From Sphingomonadales bacterium (lineage in GTDB: Bacteria > Pseudomonadota > Alphaproteobacteria > Sphingomonadales > Sphingomonadaceae): DNA of 53,545 nt. Below are positions 44,012-53,336 of this stretch, one piece after another (position 1 is the stretch's first letter; each line of letters begins with the position of its first letter). The position numbers and the translations under genes are program-made. Below the pieces are notes generated by a model that ran no database searches, was not told the origin of the DNA, and saw nothing but the letters and a program-made list of their open reading frames with translations. The DNA lies in NCBI GenBank assembly GCA_018971065.1, contig JAGWVC010000014.1:1-53545 (forward strand), in the 5' to 3' direction.

Positions 44012-44035
44012 TTCGCCGCCCTCGCCCGGCTTGCC

Positions 44036-44716
<681 letters not shown>

Positions 44717-44863
44717 GGCCCCTCGCCTGTTTTGCCGGCCGCCAATGGCCCGGTGTCGATCGATTGTGACGATGGACGCAGCCGCGTACTTGTCTGTTTG
44801 CGACACTGAATCTCCCGGCAGCGACATGCCGACAACTGTTCGCCGCAGCGGGTTTTCTCCTAT

Positions 44864-44880
44864 CATTGTGACTTACAATG
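44864..44880. promoter_or_regulatory. Inverted repeat between corrinoid operon and purU
   Basis: CATTGT-N5-ACAATG, a perfect 6-bp inverted repeat in the 264-bp divergent region. It may serve as operator for both directions. No B12-box or cobalamin riboswitch was recognised in this gap. Confidence 0.4.
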
Positions 44881-44980
44881 GCGATAAGTGATTCCGATGC
44901 TGGAACAGCGCGGTTTCCAATCCGGGGTGCGATCCCCTATCTGGCTCGGCCCGTTCGAGGGCTGTGGAGGATTCTAGAAC
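44881..44980 (+). promoter_or_regulatory. Possible structured leader of purU
   Basis: Three short stems follow each other: TGGAA/TTCCA (44901-44919), GGGG/CCCC (44924-44937) and GCCC/GGGC (44949-44962), before GTGGAGG at the ribosome-binding site. This could be a folded 5' leader such as a folate-responsive element, but no known riboswitch consensus was recognised. Confidence 0.25.
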
Positions 44981-45841
44981 ATGGCACTGATCAAGCCGGA
45001 CTTTGTCCTGCTGCTCTCTTGCGTGGATCGCAAGGGCCTGGTGGCCGCGATCGCCAATTCGATTGCCAGCCAGGATTGCAACATCGTCCAGAACTCGCAG
45101 TTCGGCGACGCGCCGACCGGCCGCTTCTTCATGCGCCTTTCCTTCGCCGCGCCGCCGACGATGACGGTCGAAAGCTTCACCGAGGCGTTCCGCCCGGTTG
45201 CCGCCGCCTATGCGCTCGACTGGGATATTCGCGACCTGCGCATCAAGCCGCGGGCGATCATCATGGTCAGCCAGGGGGGCCACTGCCTGAACGACCTGCT
45301 GTATCGCACCTCCACCGGTTACCTGCCGATGGACGTGACCAGCGTGGTATCCAACCACATGACCTGGCAGCGCCGTTGCGACCATGAGGGCATTCCCTTC
45401 CATCACCTGCCGGTCACGCCCGAGAACAAGGCCGCGCAGGAAGCGGCGCTGCTGGCCCTGATCGACGAGCAGCAGGTCGATGTGATCATCCTCGCCCGCT
45501 ACATGCAGGTCCTCAGCGACGGGATCTGCGACAGGCTGGAAGGACGTGTCATCAACATCCACCACAGCTTCCTGCCGGGCTTCAAGGGCGCCAAGCCCTA
45601 TCACCGCGCCTATGAGCGCGGCGTGAAGATGGTCGGTGCCACCGCGCACTACGTCACCGCCGACCTCGACGAAGGCCCGATCATCGCCCAGGACGTTTCG
45701 AGCGTGGACCATGCCGACACCGTCGAGGACCTGATCGCGCAAGGCCAGGAGAACGAGAGCCGCGTGCTGACCCGCGCGGTCAAGGCACACTGCGAGCATC
45801 GCGTGATGCGCAACGGCCTGCGCACGGTCGTGTTCAAGTGA
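44981..45841 (+). CDS. purU: Formyltetrahydrofolate deformylase
   Basis: A 286-residue PurU: N-terminal ACT domain (LLSCVDRKGLVAAIANSIAS) and C-terminal formyltransferase fold with INIHHSFLPGFKG containing the catalytic Asn/His, plus an Asp in the ADLDEGPI stretch. It hydrolyses 10-formyl-THF to formate and THF. In methylated-amine clusters it closes the THF branch by giving formate to formate dehydrogenase. GTGGAGG precedes ATG 44981. The GTGA junction couples it to the next gene. Confidence 0.93.
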   Translation: MALIKPDFVLLLSCVDRKGLVAAIANSIASQDCNIVQNSQFGDAPTGRFFMRLSFAAPPTMTVESFTEAFRPVAAAYALDWDIRDLRIKPRAIIMVSQGGHCLNDLLYRTSTGYLPMDVTSVVSNHMTWQRRCDHEGIPFHHLPVTPENKAAQEAALLALIDEQQVDVIILARYMQVLSDGICDRLEGRVINIHHSFLPGFKGAKPYHRAYERGVKMVGATAHYVTADLDEGPIIAQDVSSVDHADTVEDLIAQGQENESRVLTRAVKAHCEHRVMRNGLRTVVFK

Positions 45842-46332
45842 GCGAGGCGGCGCTCCTCGACGATCTGGCTGCGCTGGGCATCGCCGTGCAGATGCACGAG
45901 CACCCGGCGGTGTTCACCGTCGAGGAAAGCGCCGACCTCCATGCCCGCATCCCGGGCCTGCACACCAAGAACCTGTTCCTGAAGGATGCCGGCGGGTCGT
46001 TCTGGCTGGTCACCGCCCGGCACGACCTGCGCATCGACCTGAAGGCGCTGGCGGGCGTGCTGCATGCGAAGAAGTTCAGCTTCGGCAAGGCCGAGGACAT
46101 GGAAGCGCTGCTGGGCGTCACCCCCGGCGCGGTCACGCCGCTGGCGGCGATCAACGACCGGGCCGGCGCGGTGCGGGTGGTGCTGGACCGCGCGCTGGCC
46201 ACAGCGGGTGCGGTCAACGTCCACCCGCTGCGCAACACCGCCACGGCGGGGCTCGGCGGTGCGGACCTGTGCCGGGCGCTCGCGCATTGGGGGCATGACC
46301 CCCTGCTCGCCGACATTCCGGAACGCGCGTGA
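45838..46332 (+). CDS. YbaK/ProX-family aminoacyl-tRNA deacylase-like protein
   Basis: A 164-residue YbaK/ProX domain with [25 protein letters not shown] and [11 protein letters not shown], similar to the freestanding prolyl-tRNA editing proteins. The family hydrolyses mischarged tRNA (Ala- or Cys-tRNAPro). A GTG start overlaps the purU stop, and a GTG start of sdaA overlaps its own stop. A tRNA-editing gene between two catabolic genes is unusual; it could guard against amino-acid or proline-analogue mischarging when such compounds are abundant. Confidence 0.82.
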   Translation: MSEAALLDDLAALGIAVQMHEHPAVFTVEESADLHARIPGLHTKNLFLKDAGGSFWLVTARHDLRIDLKALAGVLHAKKFSFGKAEDMEALLGVTPGAVTPLAAINDRAGAVRVVLDRALATAGAVNVHPLRNTATAGLGGADLCRALAHWGHDPLLADIPERA

Positions 46333-47705
46333 CCGTCAGCCTGTTCGACCTGTTCAAGATCGGTGTCGGGCCATCCAGCTCGCACACCGTCGGTCCGATG
46401 GTGATCGGCCGCCGCTTTGCCGAGCGGCTCGACGAACGCGGCCTGCTGGCGCGGACGGCGCGGGTTGCGATCGAGCTTTACGGCTCGCTGGCGCTGACCG
46501 GCAAGGGCCATGCCACCGACACGGCGGTGATCCTGGGCCTCGCCGGCGAAATGCCCGCCACGGTCGATGTCGATGGCGTGGCCGGAATGATCGCGGCGGT
46601 GAGCGAAGCGAAACGCCTGCCGCTGCTGGGGCGGCACGCGGTGTCGTTCGATCCGGGCGCCGACATCGTCTTCCACCAGCGCAAGCGCCAGCCCTATCAC
46701 AGCAATGCCATGTCCGCCTCGGCCTTCGCCGCGGACGGCACCCTGCTGGAGCGGCGCCTCTACTATTCGGTCGGCGGTGGCTTCGTGCTCGACGAGGACG
46801 AAGCCGGTCGCAACGCCGCCGAGCCTGACTTGGTCGCCATCCCCTACCCGTTCACCTCGGGCGCCGAACTGCTGGCGATGGGCGAGGCGGCCGGGCTTTC
46901 GATCGCCGATGTGATGCTGGCCAACGAGGTGGCGCTGCGCCCGCCGGCCGACATCGAGGCCGGGCTGGACCACATCGCCGCCACCATGAGCGCTGCGATC
47001 GACCGGGGTTGCCGCGAAACCGGCGTGCTGCCCGGCCGGCTGGGCGTCAAGCGGCGCGCTGCCGCGCTGGCCCGCGAACTGGCCGAACGCCAGCAGATGG
47101 CACTGGCCGAGCCGCTCGCCGCGCTCGACTGGATCAACCTGTGGGCAATGGCGGTGAACGAGGAGAACGCCGCCGGCGGCCGCGTCGTCACCGCCCCCAC
47201 CAATGGCGCCGCCGGCATCATCCCCGCCGTCATGCGCTATCACGAGCGCTGCTATCGCGGCGGCAAGGAAGCGCACCGCGTGTTCCTGCTCACCGCCGCC
47301 GCGATCGGCGCGCTCTACAAGCGCAATGCCTCGATCTCCGGCGCCGAAGTCGGCTGCCAGGGCGAAGTCGGGGTGGCCTGTTCGATGGCGGCGGCGGGGC
47401 TGACCGCCGTTCTGGGCGGCACCAACCGCCAGATCGAGAACGCCGCCGAAATCGGCATGGAGCACAACCTGGGGCTGACCTGCGACCCCGTCGGCGGGCT
47501 GGTGCAGGTGCCCTGCATCGAACGCAACGCGATGGGCGCGGTGAAGGCGATCGACGCCTCGCGGCTGGCCATGCTGGGCGACGGCAGCCACGTCGTCAGC
47601 CTCGACAAGGTGATCGAGACGATGCGCCAGACCGGGCTCGACATGCGCGACAAGTACAAGGAAACCTCGCAAGGCGGGCTCGCGGTCAACGTCGTCGAGT
47701 GCTGA
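46329..47705 (+). CDS. sdaA: L-serine ammonia-lyase, iron-sulfur type
   Basis: A 458-residue single-chain serine dehydratase. The N-terminal region has [18 protein letters not shown], and the [4Fe-4S] ligands fall within [17 protein letters not shown] and [13 protein letters not shown]. It converts L-serine to pyruvate and ammonia. With sarcosine oxidase (glycine source) and glyA (glycine to serine) in the same window, it completes glycine-to-pyruvate flow. GTG start at 46329 overlaps the previous gene by 4 nt. Confidence 0.93.
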   Translation: MTVSLFDLFKIGVGPSSSHTVGPMVIGRRFAERLDERGLLARTARVAIELYGSLALTGKGHATDTAVILGLAGEMPATVDVDGVAGMIAAVSEAKRLPLLGRHAVSFDPGADIVFHQRKRQPYHSNAMSASAFAADGTLLERRLYYSVGGGFVLDEDEAGRNAAEPDLVAIPYPFTSGAELLAMGEAAGLSIADVMLANEVALRPPADIEAGLDHIAATMSAAIDRGCRETGVLPGRLGVKRRAAALARELAERQQMALAEPLAALDWINLWAMAVNEENAAGGRVVTAPTNGAAGIIPAVMRYHERCYRGGKEAHRVFLLTAAAIGALYKRNASISGAEVGCQGEVGVACSMAAAGLTAVLGGTNRQIENAAEIGMEHNLGLTCDPVGGLVQVPCIERNAMGAVKAIDASRLAMLGDGSHVVSLDKVIETMRQTGLDMRDKYKETSQGGLAVNVVEC

Positions 47706-47743
47706 GCGTGTAGCCGGACGGCGCGCCCCTTCACGAAACGCCC

Positions 47744-47779
47744 AAAAAAAACGCCTGCGCAGCCAAAGCCGCGCAGGCG
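47744..47779 (-). terminator. Rho-independent terminator of the sox operon
   Basis: Read on the minus strand: a 9-bp stem (CGCCTGCGC/GCGCAGGCG, inner loop 47761-47770) followed by eight T. It lies beyond the soxG stop at 47913, with a palindromic element between. On the plus strand the hairpin is not followed by T, so it acts mainly on the leftward transcript. Confidence 0.85.
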
Positions 47780-47811
47780 CCGCATAACTGCGGTGAGGGT
47801 GGAGAGGTGTC

Positions 47812-47914
47812 TAGAGCGTGCTGACGTTTCGTTGAAACGCCAGCACGCTCTCGATGTTTGTTGTCGCACGATTTATGGACAAAAACCGGTTCCCACTTTT
47901 TGTCATCGTGCTCT
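47812..47914. repeat. RIME-like composite palindrome, copy 2
   Basis: Two stacked inverted repeats bounded by TAGAGC and GCTCTA. The first has arms AGAGCGTGCTG (47813-47823) and CAGCACGCTCT (47841-47851). The second has outer arms CACGAT/ATCGTG (47867-47872, 47905-47910) and inner arms GACAAAAA/TTTTTGTC around the ACCGGTTCCCAC core. The second half matches the element at 3115-3160. The 207-bp gap between sdaA and soxG holds this repeat and the terminator, and no gene. Confidence 0.75.
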
Positions 47915-48419
47915 ATCCGGCAGCCGCCGTGGTGAGCGACTGCCACAGCCACGGCGCGAAGCTGCGCCAGACGTCGATGTGATAGCGGGTGGCGCTTTCG
48001 CGGCGCAGCACGATCTCGACGGTTTCGTAAATCGTGCGAACGCCGCGCCCGTCCTCGAAACCATCGAGATCGAGCGGGCAGCCCGACATGATGGTTTCGG
48101 CCGCGCGCGGCCCTTCGACAACAATGCCGACCGCGCGCGCGCTGACGTCCACGACGCTGGCCGCCTGGCCTTCGCAGAGCGGCAGCGCATCGTCGGCCGG
48201 CAGCAGCGCATGGAATTCATCAGGGCCGAGCTGGATGATCCCGCCCAGCGTGCGGCCGATCCGGTCCGGCAGCGGCCGACCGATCAGCACGGCCAGTTGC
48301 GCCGCATCGCGCCCGCGCAGCGAGTAGCGCCGCATCGACGGCGCCGCCGCGATGCGCACCCCGTCGAACCCGGCGGCTTCGGCGGGAAGCGGCGATGCGG
48401 CAAGGATCACGTCAGCCAT
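47913..48419 (-). CDS. soxG: Sarcosine oxidase gamma subunit
   Basis: A 168-residue SoxG homologue of the heterotetrameric sarcosine oxidase. Family-like pieces are RRYSLRGRDAAQLAVLIG, LGPDEFHALLP and YHIDVWRSFAPWLW at the C-terminus. It is structurally related to the folate-binding GCV-T fold and holds the complex together. It overlaps soxA by 8 nt and is followed by a terminator. Complete, of normal length. Confidence 0.9.
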   Translation of the reverse strand: MADVILAASPLPAEAAGFDGVRIAAAPSMRRYSLRGRDAAQLAVLIGRPLPDRIGRTLGGIIQLGPDEFHALLPADDALPLCEGQAASVVDVSARAVGIVVEGPRAAETIMSGCPLDLDGFEDGRGVRTIYETVEIVLRRESATRYHIDVWRSFAPWLWQSLTTAAAG

Positions 48420-51273
48420 CGAGGCGCTCCCCCTTGGGATCGAAGAACACGAAGCCGCTGACCTTCACCGAATGCGTCGTCTCCGGCATCGGCACATGGA
48501 GCGTTTCGCCCATCCGTTCCTTGCCGCCCGCCACCAGCGCCATCGCGATCGAGCGGCCCAGCGTGGCGCTCCAGTACGACGAGGTGACGTGGCCCAGCAT
48601 CGTCATCGGCAGCGGCTGGTCGGGATCGGCAACGATCTGCGCGCCTTCCTCCAGCACCACGTTCGGATCGTCGGTCAGCAGGCCCACCAGATGCTTGCGA
48701 CCGGGTGCGACGATGTCGGGCCGCGCCAGCGAGCGCTTGCCGACGAAATCGGGCTTTTTCTTGCCCACCGCCCAGTCCAGCCCGGCGTCGCCCGGCGTTA
48801 CCGTGCCGTCGGTATCCTGACCGACGATGATGTAGCCCTTCTCGGCGCGCAGCACGTGCATCGTCTCGGTGCCGTAGGGGGTGATGCCATAGGCTTGCCC
48901 GGCGGCGAACACACGCTCCCACACCGCGCGGCCGAATTCCGCCGGAACGTTGATCTCGAAGCCCAGTTCGCCGGTGAAGCTGACGCGGAACAGCCGGGTC
49001 GGCACCCCGCAGATCGTGCCCTCGCGCACGGCCATGTGCGGGAAGGCCTCGGACGAAAGGTCGATGCCTTCGACCAGCGGCGCGATCACGTCACGCGCGC
49101 GCGGGCCTTGCAGCGCGATCACCGACCATTGCTCGGTGGTGCTGGTCAGCCACACGTCGAGATCGGGCCACTCGGTCTGGAGGTAATCCTCCATCATCCC
49201 CAGCACGCGCGCGGCGCCACCGGTGGTAGTGGTGAGGTGGAAGCGGTCGGGCGCCATGCGGGCGGAAACGCCGTCATCGGTGATGAAGCCGTCTTCCTTC
49301 AGCAGCAGGCCATAGCGGCAGCGACCCGGTTCGAGCTGCTTCCACGGGTTGGTATACATGCGATTGAGGAATTCGGCGGCATCAGGCCCCACCACCTCGA
49401 TCTTGCCGAGCGTGGACGCATCGAAGATGCCGACACCCTGGCGCACAGCCAGGCATTCGCGGTTGACCGCGGCCAGCATATCCTCGCCGGCCTGCGGGAA
49501 ATAGCGCGCGCGGCGCCACTGCGCGACCAGTTCGAACACCGCGCCATTCTGCTCGGCCCAGCCGTCGATCGGCGACTTGCGGGTGGCCTGGAACAGCGCA
49601 TCCTTGGCGTGGCCGGCAAGCGCGCCGAAGGTCTGCGGCGTGTAGGGCGGGCGGAACGTGGTCAGCCCGATCTGCGTCACCGGCCGGTTCATCGCCGCCG
49701 AGGCAAGCTGCAGGCCGTTGAGGTTCGAGGTCTTGCCCTGGTCGGTCGCCATGCCGTTGGTGGTGTAGCGCTTGACATGCTCGATCGAGCGGAACCCTTC
49801 GCGCACCGCCAGGCCGATGTCCTTGGCGGTCACGTCGTTCTGGTAATCGACGAAAGCCTTGATCCGCGCCGGGTCCTTCGGCGTCGGCAGGTGCGCGACC
49901 GTCACCCCCGCGCCGAAGTCCCACTGGCCCGAGCAGGCGCCGACGCAGCGCACATTCTCGTTGGGACGGTCGGGCACATAAGCGCCGAGGCGCTCGTCCC
50001 AGGCGATGGTGCCCTTGCTGTGCGACCACAAGTGGATCGTCGGCGTCCAGCCACCGGCCATCATCAGCGCATCGCAGGCGATCTTCGCGCGGCTGCTGCC
50101 ATCGTTTGCGGCGACGTCGATCCCGCTGACCGCATGGCGGCCCGATACGCCGATCACGCTGGCGCCGAGCCGGACCGGAATGCCGCGCGATGCGGCTTCC
50201 GCCAGCAATGCGGGATCGACGGCATCGCGCACGTCGATGATCGCCGCGATGGTGGCGCCGGCCTGCGCCATTGCCAGCGCATCGCGCCAGCCGCTGTCGT
50301 GCGCGGCCATCAGCGCGATGCGGCGCCCCACCGCCACGCCATAGCGCAGCAGCCAGGTGCGCGCGGCGGAGGCCAGCATGACGCCCGGCACGTCGTTGCC
50401 CTCGAACACCAGCGGCCGCTCGATCGCGCCTTGCGCCAGCACGACTTCGCCGGCGCGGATGCGCCACAGCTTCTCGCGCGCGGCGTGGCCCGGTTGGGGC
50501 AGGTGGTCGGTCAGCCGCTCGACCGCGCCGATGAAGTTGTCGTGGTAGTATCCGAACGCGGTGCAGCGGGTCAGCACCTGCACGTTGGCCGCAGCGGCCA
50601 GCGTGGCCAGGCTTTCCGCCAGCCACTGCGCCTGTGCCGGATCGGCCAGCGCGCCGCCGCCCGGTTCGTTCTGTTCGTCGATCAGGATCACCCGCCGGTC
50701 AGTGCCGGCCGCTTCCAGCGCCGCCGCGATGCCGGCGGGGCCAGCGCCGATGACCAGCAGGTCGCAATGGGCATAGACCGCGCCATAGTGGTCGGGATCG
50801 ATCTCGGTGGGCGAATTGCCCAGACCCGCCATGTTGCGGATCACCGGCTCGTAGAGCTTTTCCCAGAACGAGCGCGGCCACATGAAGGTCTTGTTGTAGA
50901 ACCCGGCCGGGAAGAACATGCCAAGCCGGTCGTTGACGGCGAGCAGGTCGGTCTTCAGCGAAGGCCAGCGGTTCTGGCTGGTCGCCTCCAGCCCCTCGTG
51001 GATTTCCACCGAGGTGGCGCGCAGGTTCGGCGTGAACCGGCCCGGCCCGCGCGAGACCGAGATCAGCGCGTTGGCTTCCTCGACGCCCGCCGCCATCACG
51101 CCGCGCGGGCGGTGGTACTTGAACGAGCGGCCGAACAGCGTGACACCCTGCGCCAGCAGCGCCGAGGCCACGGTATCGCCGGCGAAGCCTTCGTATTCGG
51201 CGCCGTCGAAACGGAAGCGGACCGGGCGCGAGCGATCGGGACGGCCAAGGCCGGCAATGCGGTAGCCGCTCAT
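48412..51273 (-). CDS. soxA: Sarcosine oxidase alpha subunit
   Basis: A 953-residue SoxA. The N-terminal ferredoxin-like domain (residues 1-100, with GRSFKYHRPRGVMAAG) is followed by a NAD(P)/FAD-type Rossmann domain (LLVIGAGPAGIAAALEAA near residue 172). The C-terminal third is the GCV-T-like folate-binding domain (SFTGELGFEINVPAEFG). The complex oxidises sarcosine to glycine and passes the methyl carbon to THF as methylene-THF, or releases formaldehyde. Normal family length; overlaps soxD by 4 nt. Confidence 0.95.
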   Translation of the reverse strand: MSGYRIAGLGRPDRSRPVRFRFDGAEYEGFAGDTVASALLAQGVTLFGRSFKYHRPRGVMAAGVEEANALISVSRGPGRFTPNLRATSVEIHEGLEATSQNRWPSLKTDLLAVNDRLGMFFPAGFYNKTFMWPRSFWEKLYEPVIRNMAGLGNSPTEIDPDHYGAVYAHCDLLVIGAGPAGIAAALEAAGTDRRVILIDEQNEPGGGALADPAQAQWLAESLATLAAAANVQVLTRCTAFGYYHDNFIGAVERLTDHLPQPGHAAREKLWRIRAGEVVLAQGAIERPLVFEGNDVPGVMLASAARTWLLRYGVAVGRRIALMAAHDSGWRDALAMAQAGATIAAIIDVRDAVDPALLAEAASRGIPVRLGASVIGVSGRHAVSGIDVAANDGSSRAKIACDALMMAGGWTPTIHLWSHSKGTIAWDERLGAYVPDRPNENVRCVGACSGQWDFGAGVTVAHLPTPKDPARIKAFVDYQNDVTAKDIGLAVREGFRSIEHVKRYTTNGMATDQGKTSNLNGLQLASAAMNRPVTQIGLTTFRPPYTPQTFGALAGHAKDALFQATRKSPIDGWAEQNGAVFELVAQWRRARYFPQAGEDMLAAVNRECLAVRQGVGIFDASTLGKIEVVGPDAAEFLNRMYTNPWKQLEPGRCRYGLLLKEDGFITDDGVSARMAPDRFHLTTTTGGAARVLGMMEDYLQTEWPDLDVWLTSTTEQWSVIALQGPRARDVIAPLVEGIDLSSEAFPHMAVREGTICGVPTRLFRVSFTGELGFEINVPAEFGRAVWERVFAAGQAYGITPYGTETMHVLRAEKGYIIVGQDTDGTVTPGDAGLDWAVGKKKPDFVGKRSLARPDIVAPGRKHLVGLLTDDPNVVLEEGAQIVADPDQPLPMTMLGHVTSSYWSATLGRSIAMALVAGGKERMGETLHVPMPETTHSVKVSGFVFFDPKGERLDG

Positions 51274-51542
51274 TTCCGGGGCTCTCCGGCCTTGTAGGTG
51301 GTCTCGAACTTGTCGGTCACCGTGTCGCGCACCGCGTTGAAGAAGCGGCCGCAGCCGTGGACGTGGCGCCAGCGTTCATGGTGGCGCCCGCGCGGGTTGC
51401 GGCGAATGAACAGGTAGGTTTCCCACTGCGCGTCATCGAGGTCGGCGGGCTGCGCGGGGCGCGCGATATGCGCCTCGCCGCCATAGGCGAATTCGATTTC
51501 GGGGCGCTGTTCGTCGCAGTATGGGCAGTGAATCAGGAACAT
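51270..51542 (-). CDS. soxD: Sarcosine oxidase delta subunit
   Basis: A 90-residue SoxD zinc-binding subunit with C6 and C9 (CPYCDEQRPEIEF), a His in the middle (RHHERWRHVHGCGRFF) and C-terminal HGCGRFFN. It overlaps soxA by 4 nt and lies 13 bp after soxB. All expected ligands are visible. Confidence 0.93.
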   Translation of the reverse strand: MFLIHCPYCDEQRPEIEFAYGGEAHIARPAQPADLDDAQWETYLFIRRNPRGRHHERWRHVHGCGRFFNAVRDTVTDKFETTYKAGEPRK

Positions 51543-51555
51543 GGTTTCCCCCGCC

Positions 51556-52809
51556 TCAGTGCGCGACGGCCGCAGCGGCGGCCTCGTCGATCAGGCGACC
51601 GTTGCGGAAGCGGTCGAGGTTGTAGGGCGCGTTGATCCGGTGCGGCTCGTCGCGGGCGATGGTATAGGCCAGCAGGTCCGCCGCGCCCGGCGTCGCCTTG
51701 AACCCGCCGGTGCCCCAGCCGCAATTGACATAAAGGCCCGGCACCGGGGTCTTGCCCAGGATCGGCGAGCGATCAGGCGTGACATCGACGATCCCGCCCC
51801 AGCTTCGCAGCATCCGCATGCGGCGGAAGATCGGGAAGATCTCGCAGATCGACGCCAGCGTGTGCTCAATGATGTGGAGCGCGCCGCGCTGCGAATAGCT
51901 GACGTACTGGTCGGTGCCGGCGCCGATCACCAGTTCGCCCTTGTCGGACTGGCTCATGTAGGCGTGGACGGTGTTCGACATCACCACGCAGGGAAACACC
52001 GGCTTGATCGGTTCGGACACCAACGCCTGCAGCGGATAGCTTTCCAGCGGGAAATCCAGCCCGGCCATCTGCATCACCACCGACGTGTTGCCCGCCGCCG
52101 AGACGCCCACCTTCTTCGCGGCGATGTAGCCCTTCTCGGTCTCCACGCCCTGGATCGCGCCGTCCGGCCCGCGACGGATGCCGGTGACCGCACAGTTCTG
52201 GATGATGTCCACGCCCAGCGCGGCGGCGGCGCGGGCATAGCCCCAGGCCACGGTATCATGCCGCGCGGTGCCGCCGCGCCGTTGCAGCGCCGCGCCCAGC
52301 ACCGGATAGCGCGCCGCCGGATCGATGCTCAGCGGCGGGCAGTATTCCTTGGCTTCCTCGGGCGTCAGCCATTCGTTGTCCACACCGTTCAGCCGGTTGG
52401 CGTGGATGTGGCGCTTGAAGCTCTGCACATCGTGGACGTTGTGCGCCAGCATCATCACGCCGCGCTTCGAGTACATCGTGTTGTAGTTGAGCTCCTGGCT
52501 GAGCCCGTCCCACAGCTTCACCGCATGGTCGTAGAGGTGCGCGGATTCGTCATAGAGGTAGTTCGAGCGGATGATCGTGGTGTTGCGACCGGTGTTGCCA
52601 CCGCCGATCCAGCCCTTCTCGATCACCGCGACATTGGTGATGCCGTACTTCTTCGCAAGGTAATAGGCCGCCCCGAGGCCGTGCCCGCCGCCGCCGACGA
52701 TGATGGCGTCATAAGCCGGCTTCGGCGCCGCGTCGGGCCACTGCTCGGGCCAGCTCTTGTGGCCGCCAAGCGCCTTGGCGAACAGGCTGAGCGCGCTGAA
52801 CCGCGTCAT
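51556..52809 (-). CDS. soxB: Sarcosine oxidase beta subunit
   Basis: A 417-residue FAD/FMN subunit carrying the sarcosine-oxidising site. The AIIVGGGGHGLGAAYYLAKK motif (about residues 35-54) binds FAD. The RHDTVAWG stretch (H184) matches the segment that carries covalent FMN in characterised tetrameric enzymes. C-terminal GWGTGGFKATPGAADLLA is the second flavin contact. ATG 52809 overlaps the cupin stop by 4 nt. Confidence 0.95.
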   Translation of the reverse strand: MTRFSALSLFAKALGGHKSWPEQWPDAAPKPAYDAIIVGGGGHGLGAAYYLAKKYGITNVAVIEKGWIGGGNTGRNTTIIRSNYLYDESAHLYDHAVKLWDGLSQELNYNTMYSKRGVMMLAHNVHDVQSFKRHIHANRLNGVDNEWLTPEEAKEYCPPLSIDPAARYPVLGAALQRRGGTARHDTVAWGYARAAAALGVDIIQNCAVTGIRRGPDGAIQGVETEKGYIAAKKVGVSAAGNTSVVMQMAGLDFPLESYPLQALVSEPIKPVFPCVVMSNTVHAYMSQSDKGELVIGAGTDQYVSYSQRGALHIIEHTLASICEIFPIFRRMRMLRSWGGIVDVTPDRSPILGKTPVPGLYVNCGWGTGGFKATPGAADLLAYTIARDEPHRINAPYNLDRFRNGRLIDEAAAAAVAH

Positions 52810-53177
52810 GCCGAGCCCTCCTTACCGGCCGCGTAGATCACCAGCACCGTCGCTCCTTCCCTGCTTCCCGCGATGTGCGGCGTGCCCGCCGGGCGCACCA
52901 GGTAGTCCCCGGCGCCATAGATCGTGTCATCGTCGTGGAACTCACCCTCGATCACGTAGATCTGCTCGGCACGGTCATGGCTGTGACGGGGCGAATAGCA
53001 CCCCGGTGCCATCTTCATCAGCACCGTGCGCAGCCCGGCCCGCGCATCATCGAGCAACGGCACTTCAAGGAATCCCGGCGCGGATTCACGCCATTCGCCG
53101 CCCGCGCCCACGCGCCGGGTTCCCGACGCGGGGAGCGGCAGACTGTCGGGCCGGGTGCTGGCGAAAGGGTCGGTCAT
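52806..53177 (-). CDS. Small cupin protein at the head of the sox operon
   Basis: A 123-residue single-cupin protein with the metal-binding motif SPRHSHDRAEQIYVIEGEF (His pair and Glu) and a second strand GDYLVRPAGTPH. It overlaps soxB by 4 nt. Cupins of this sort are dioxygenases, isomerases or sensors; the function here is unknown. It may act on a sox product or as a protective or regulatory protein. No regulatory domain is visible. Confidence 0.8.
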   Translation of the reverse strand: MTDPFASTRPDSLPLPASGTRRVGAGGEWRESAPGFLEVPLLDDARAGLRTVLMKMAPGCYSPRHSHDRAEQIYVIEGEFHDDDTIYGAGDYLVRPAGTPHIAGSREGATVLVIYAAGKEGSA

Positions 53178-53336
53178 GCGGCGTCTCTTGTTCCGGCCCC
53201 AAGGTCGCGTGTGGGGGAGTTACCAAACATGTGGCAGCCACCCGGCCGGATCGGCAACCGGTGATGGCCACGATAAGCAAGACTGATTCTAGTCAAAAGC
53301 CGTGACAATCCGGCGCCTCCGAAAAGGGGCAATCGA

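Noticed and set aside
44717..44980. Cobalamin riboswitch upstream of the corrinoid operon
   Set aside because: No B12-box-like sequence or the expected long leader was recognised; only short stems are present.
53178..53336. Promoter for the cupin-sox operon (TTGACT..TATCGT on the minus strand)
   Set aside because: The spacing is 15 bp and the matches are weak; the genes may simply continue from glyA.
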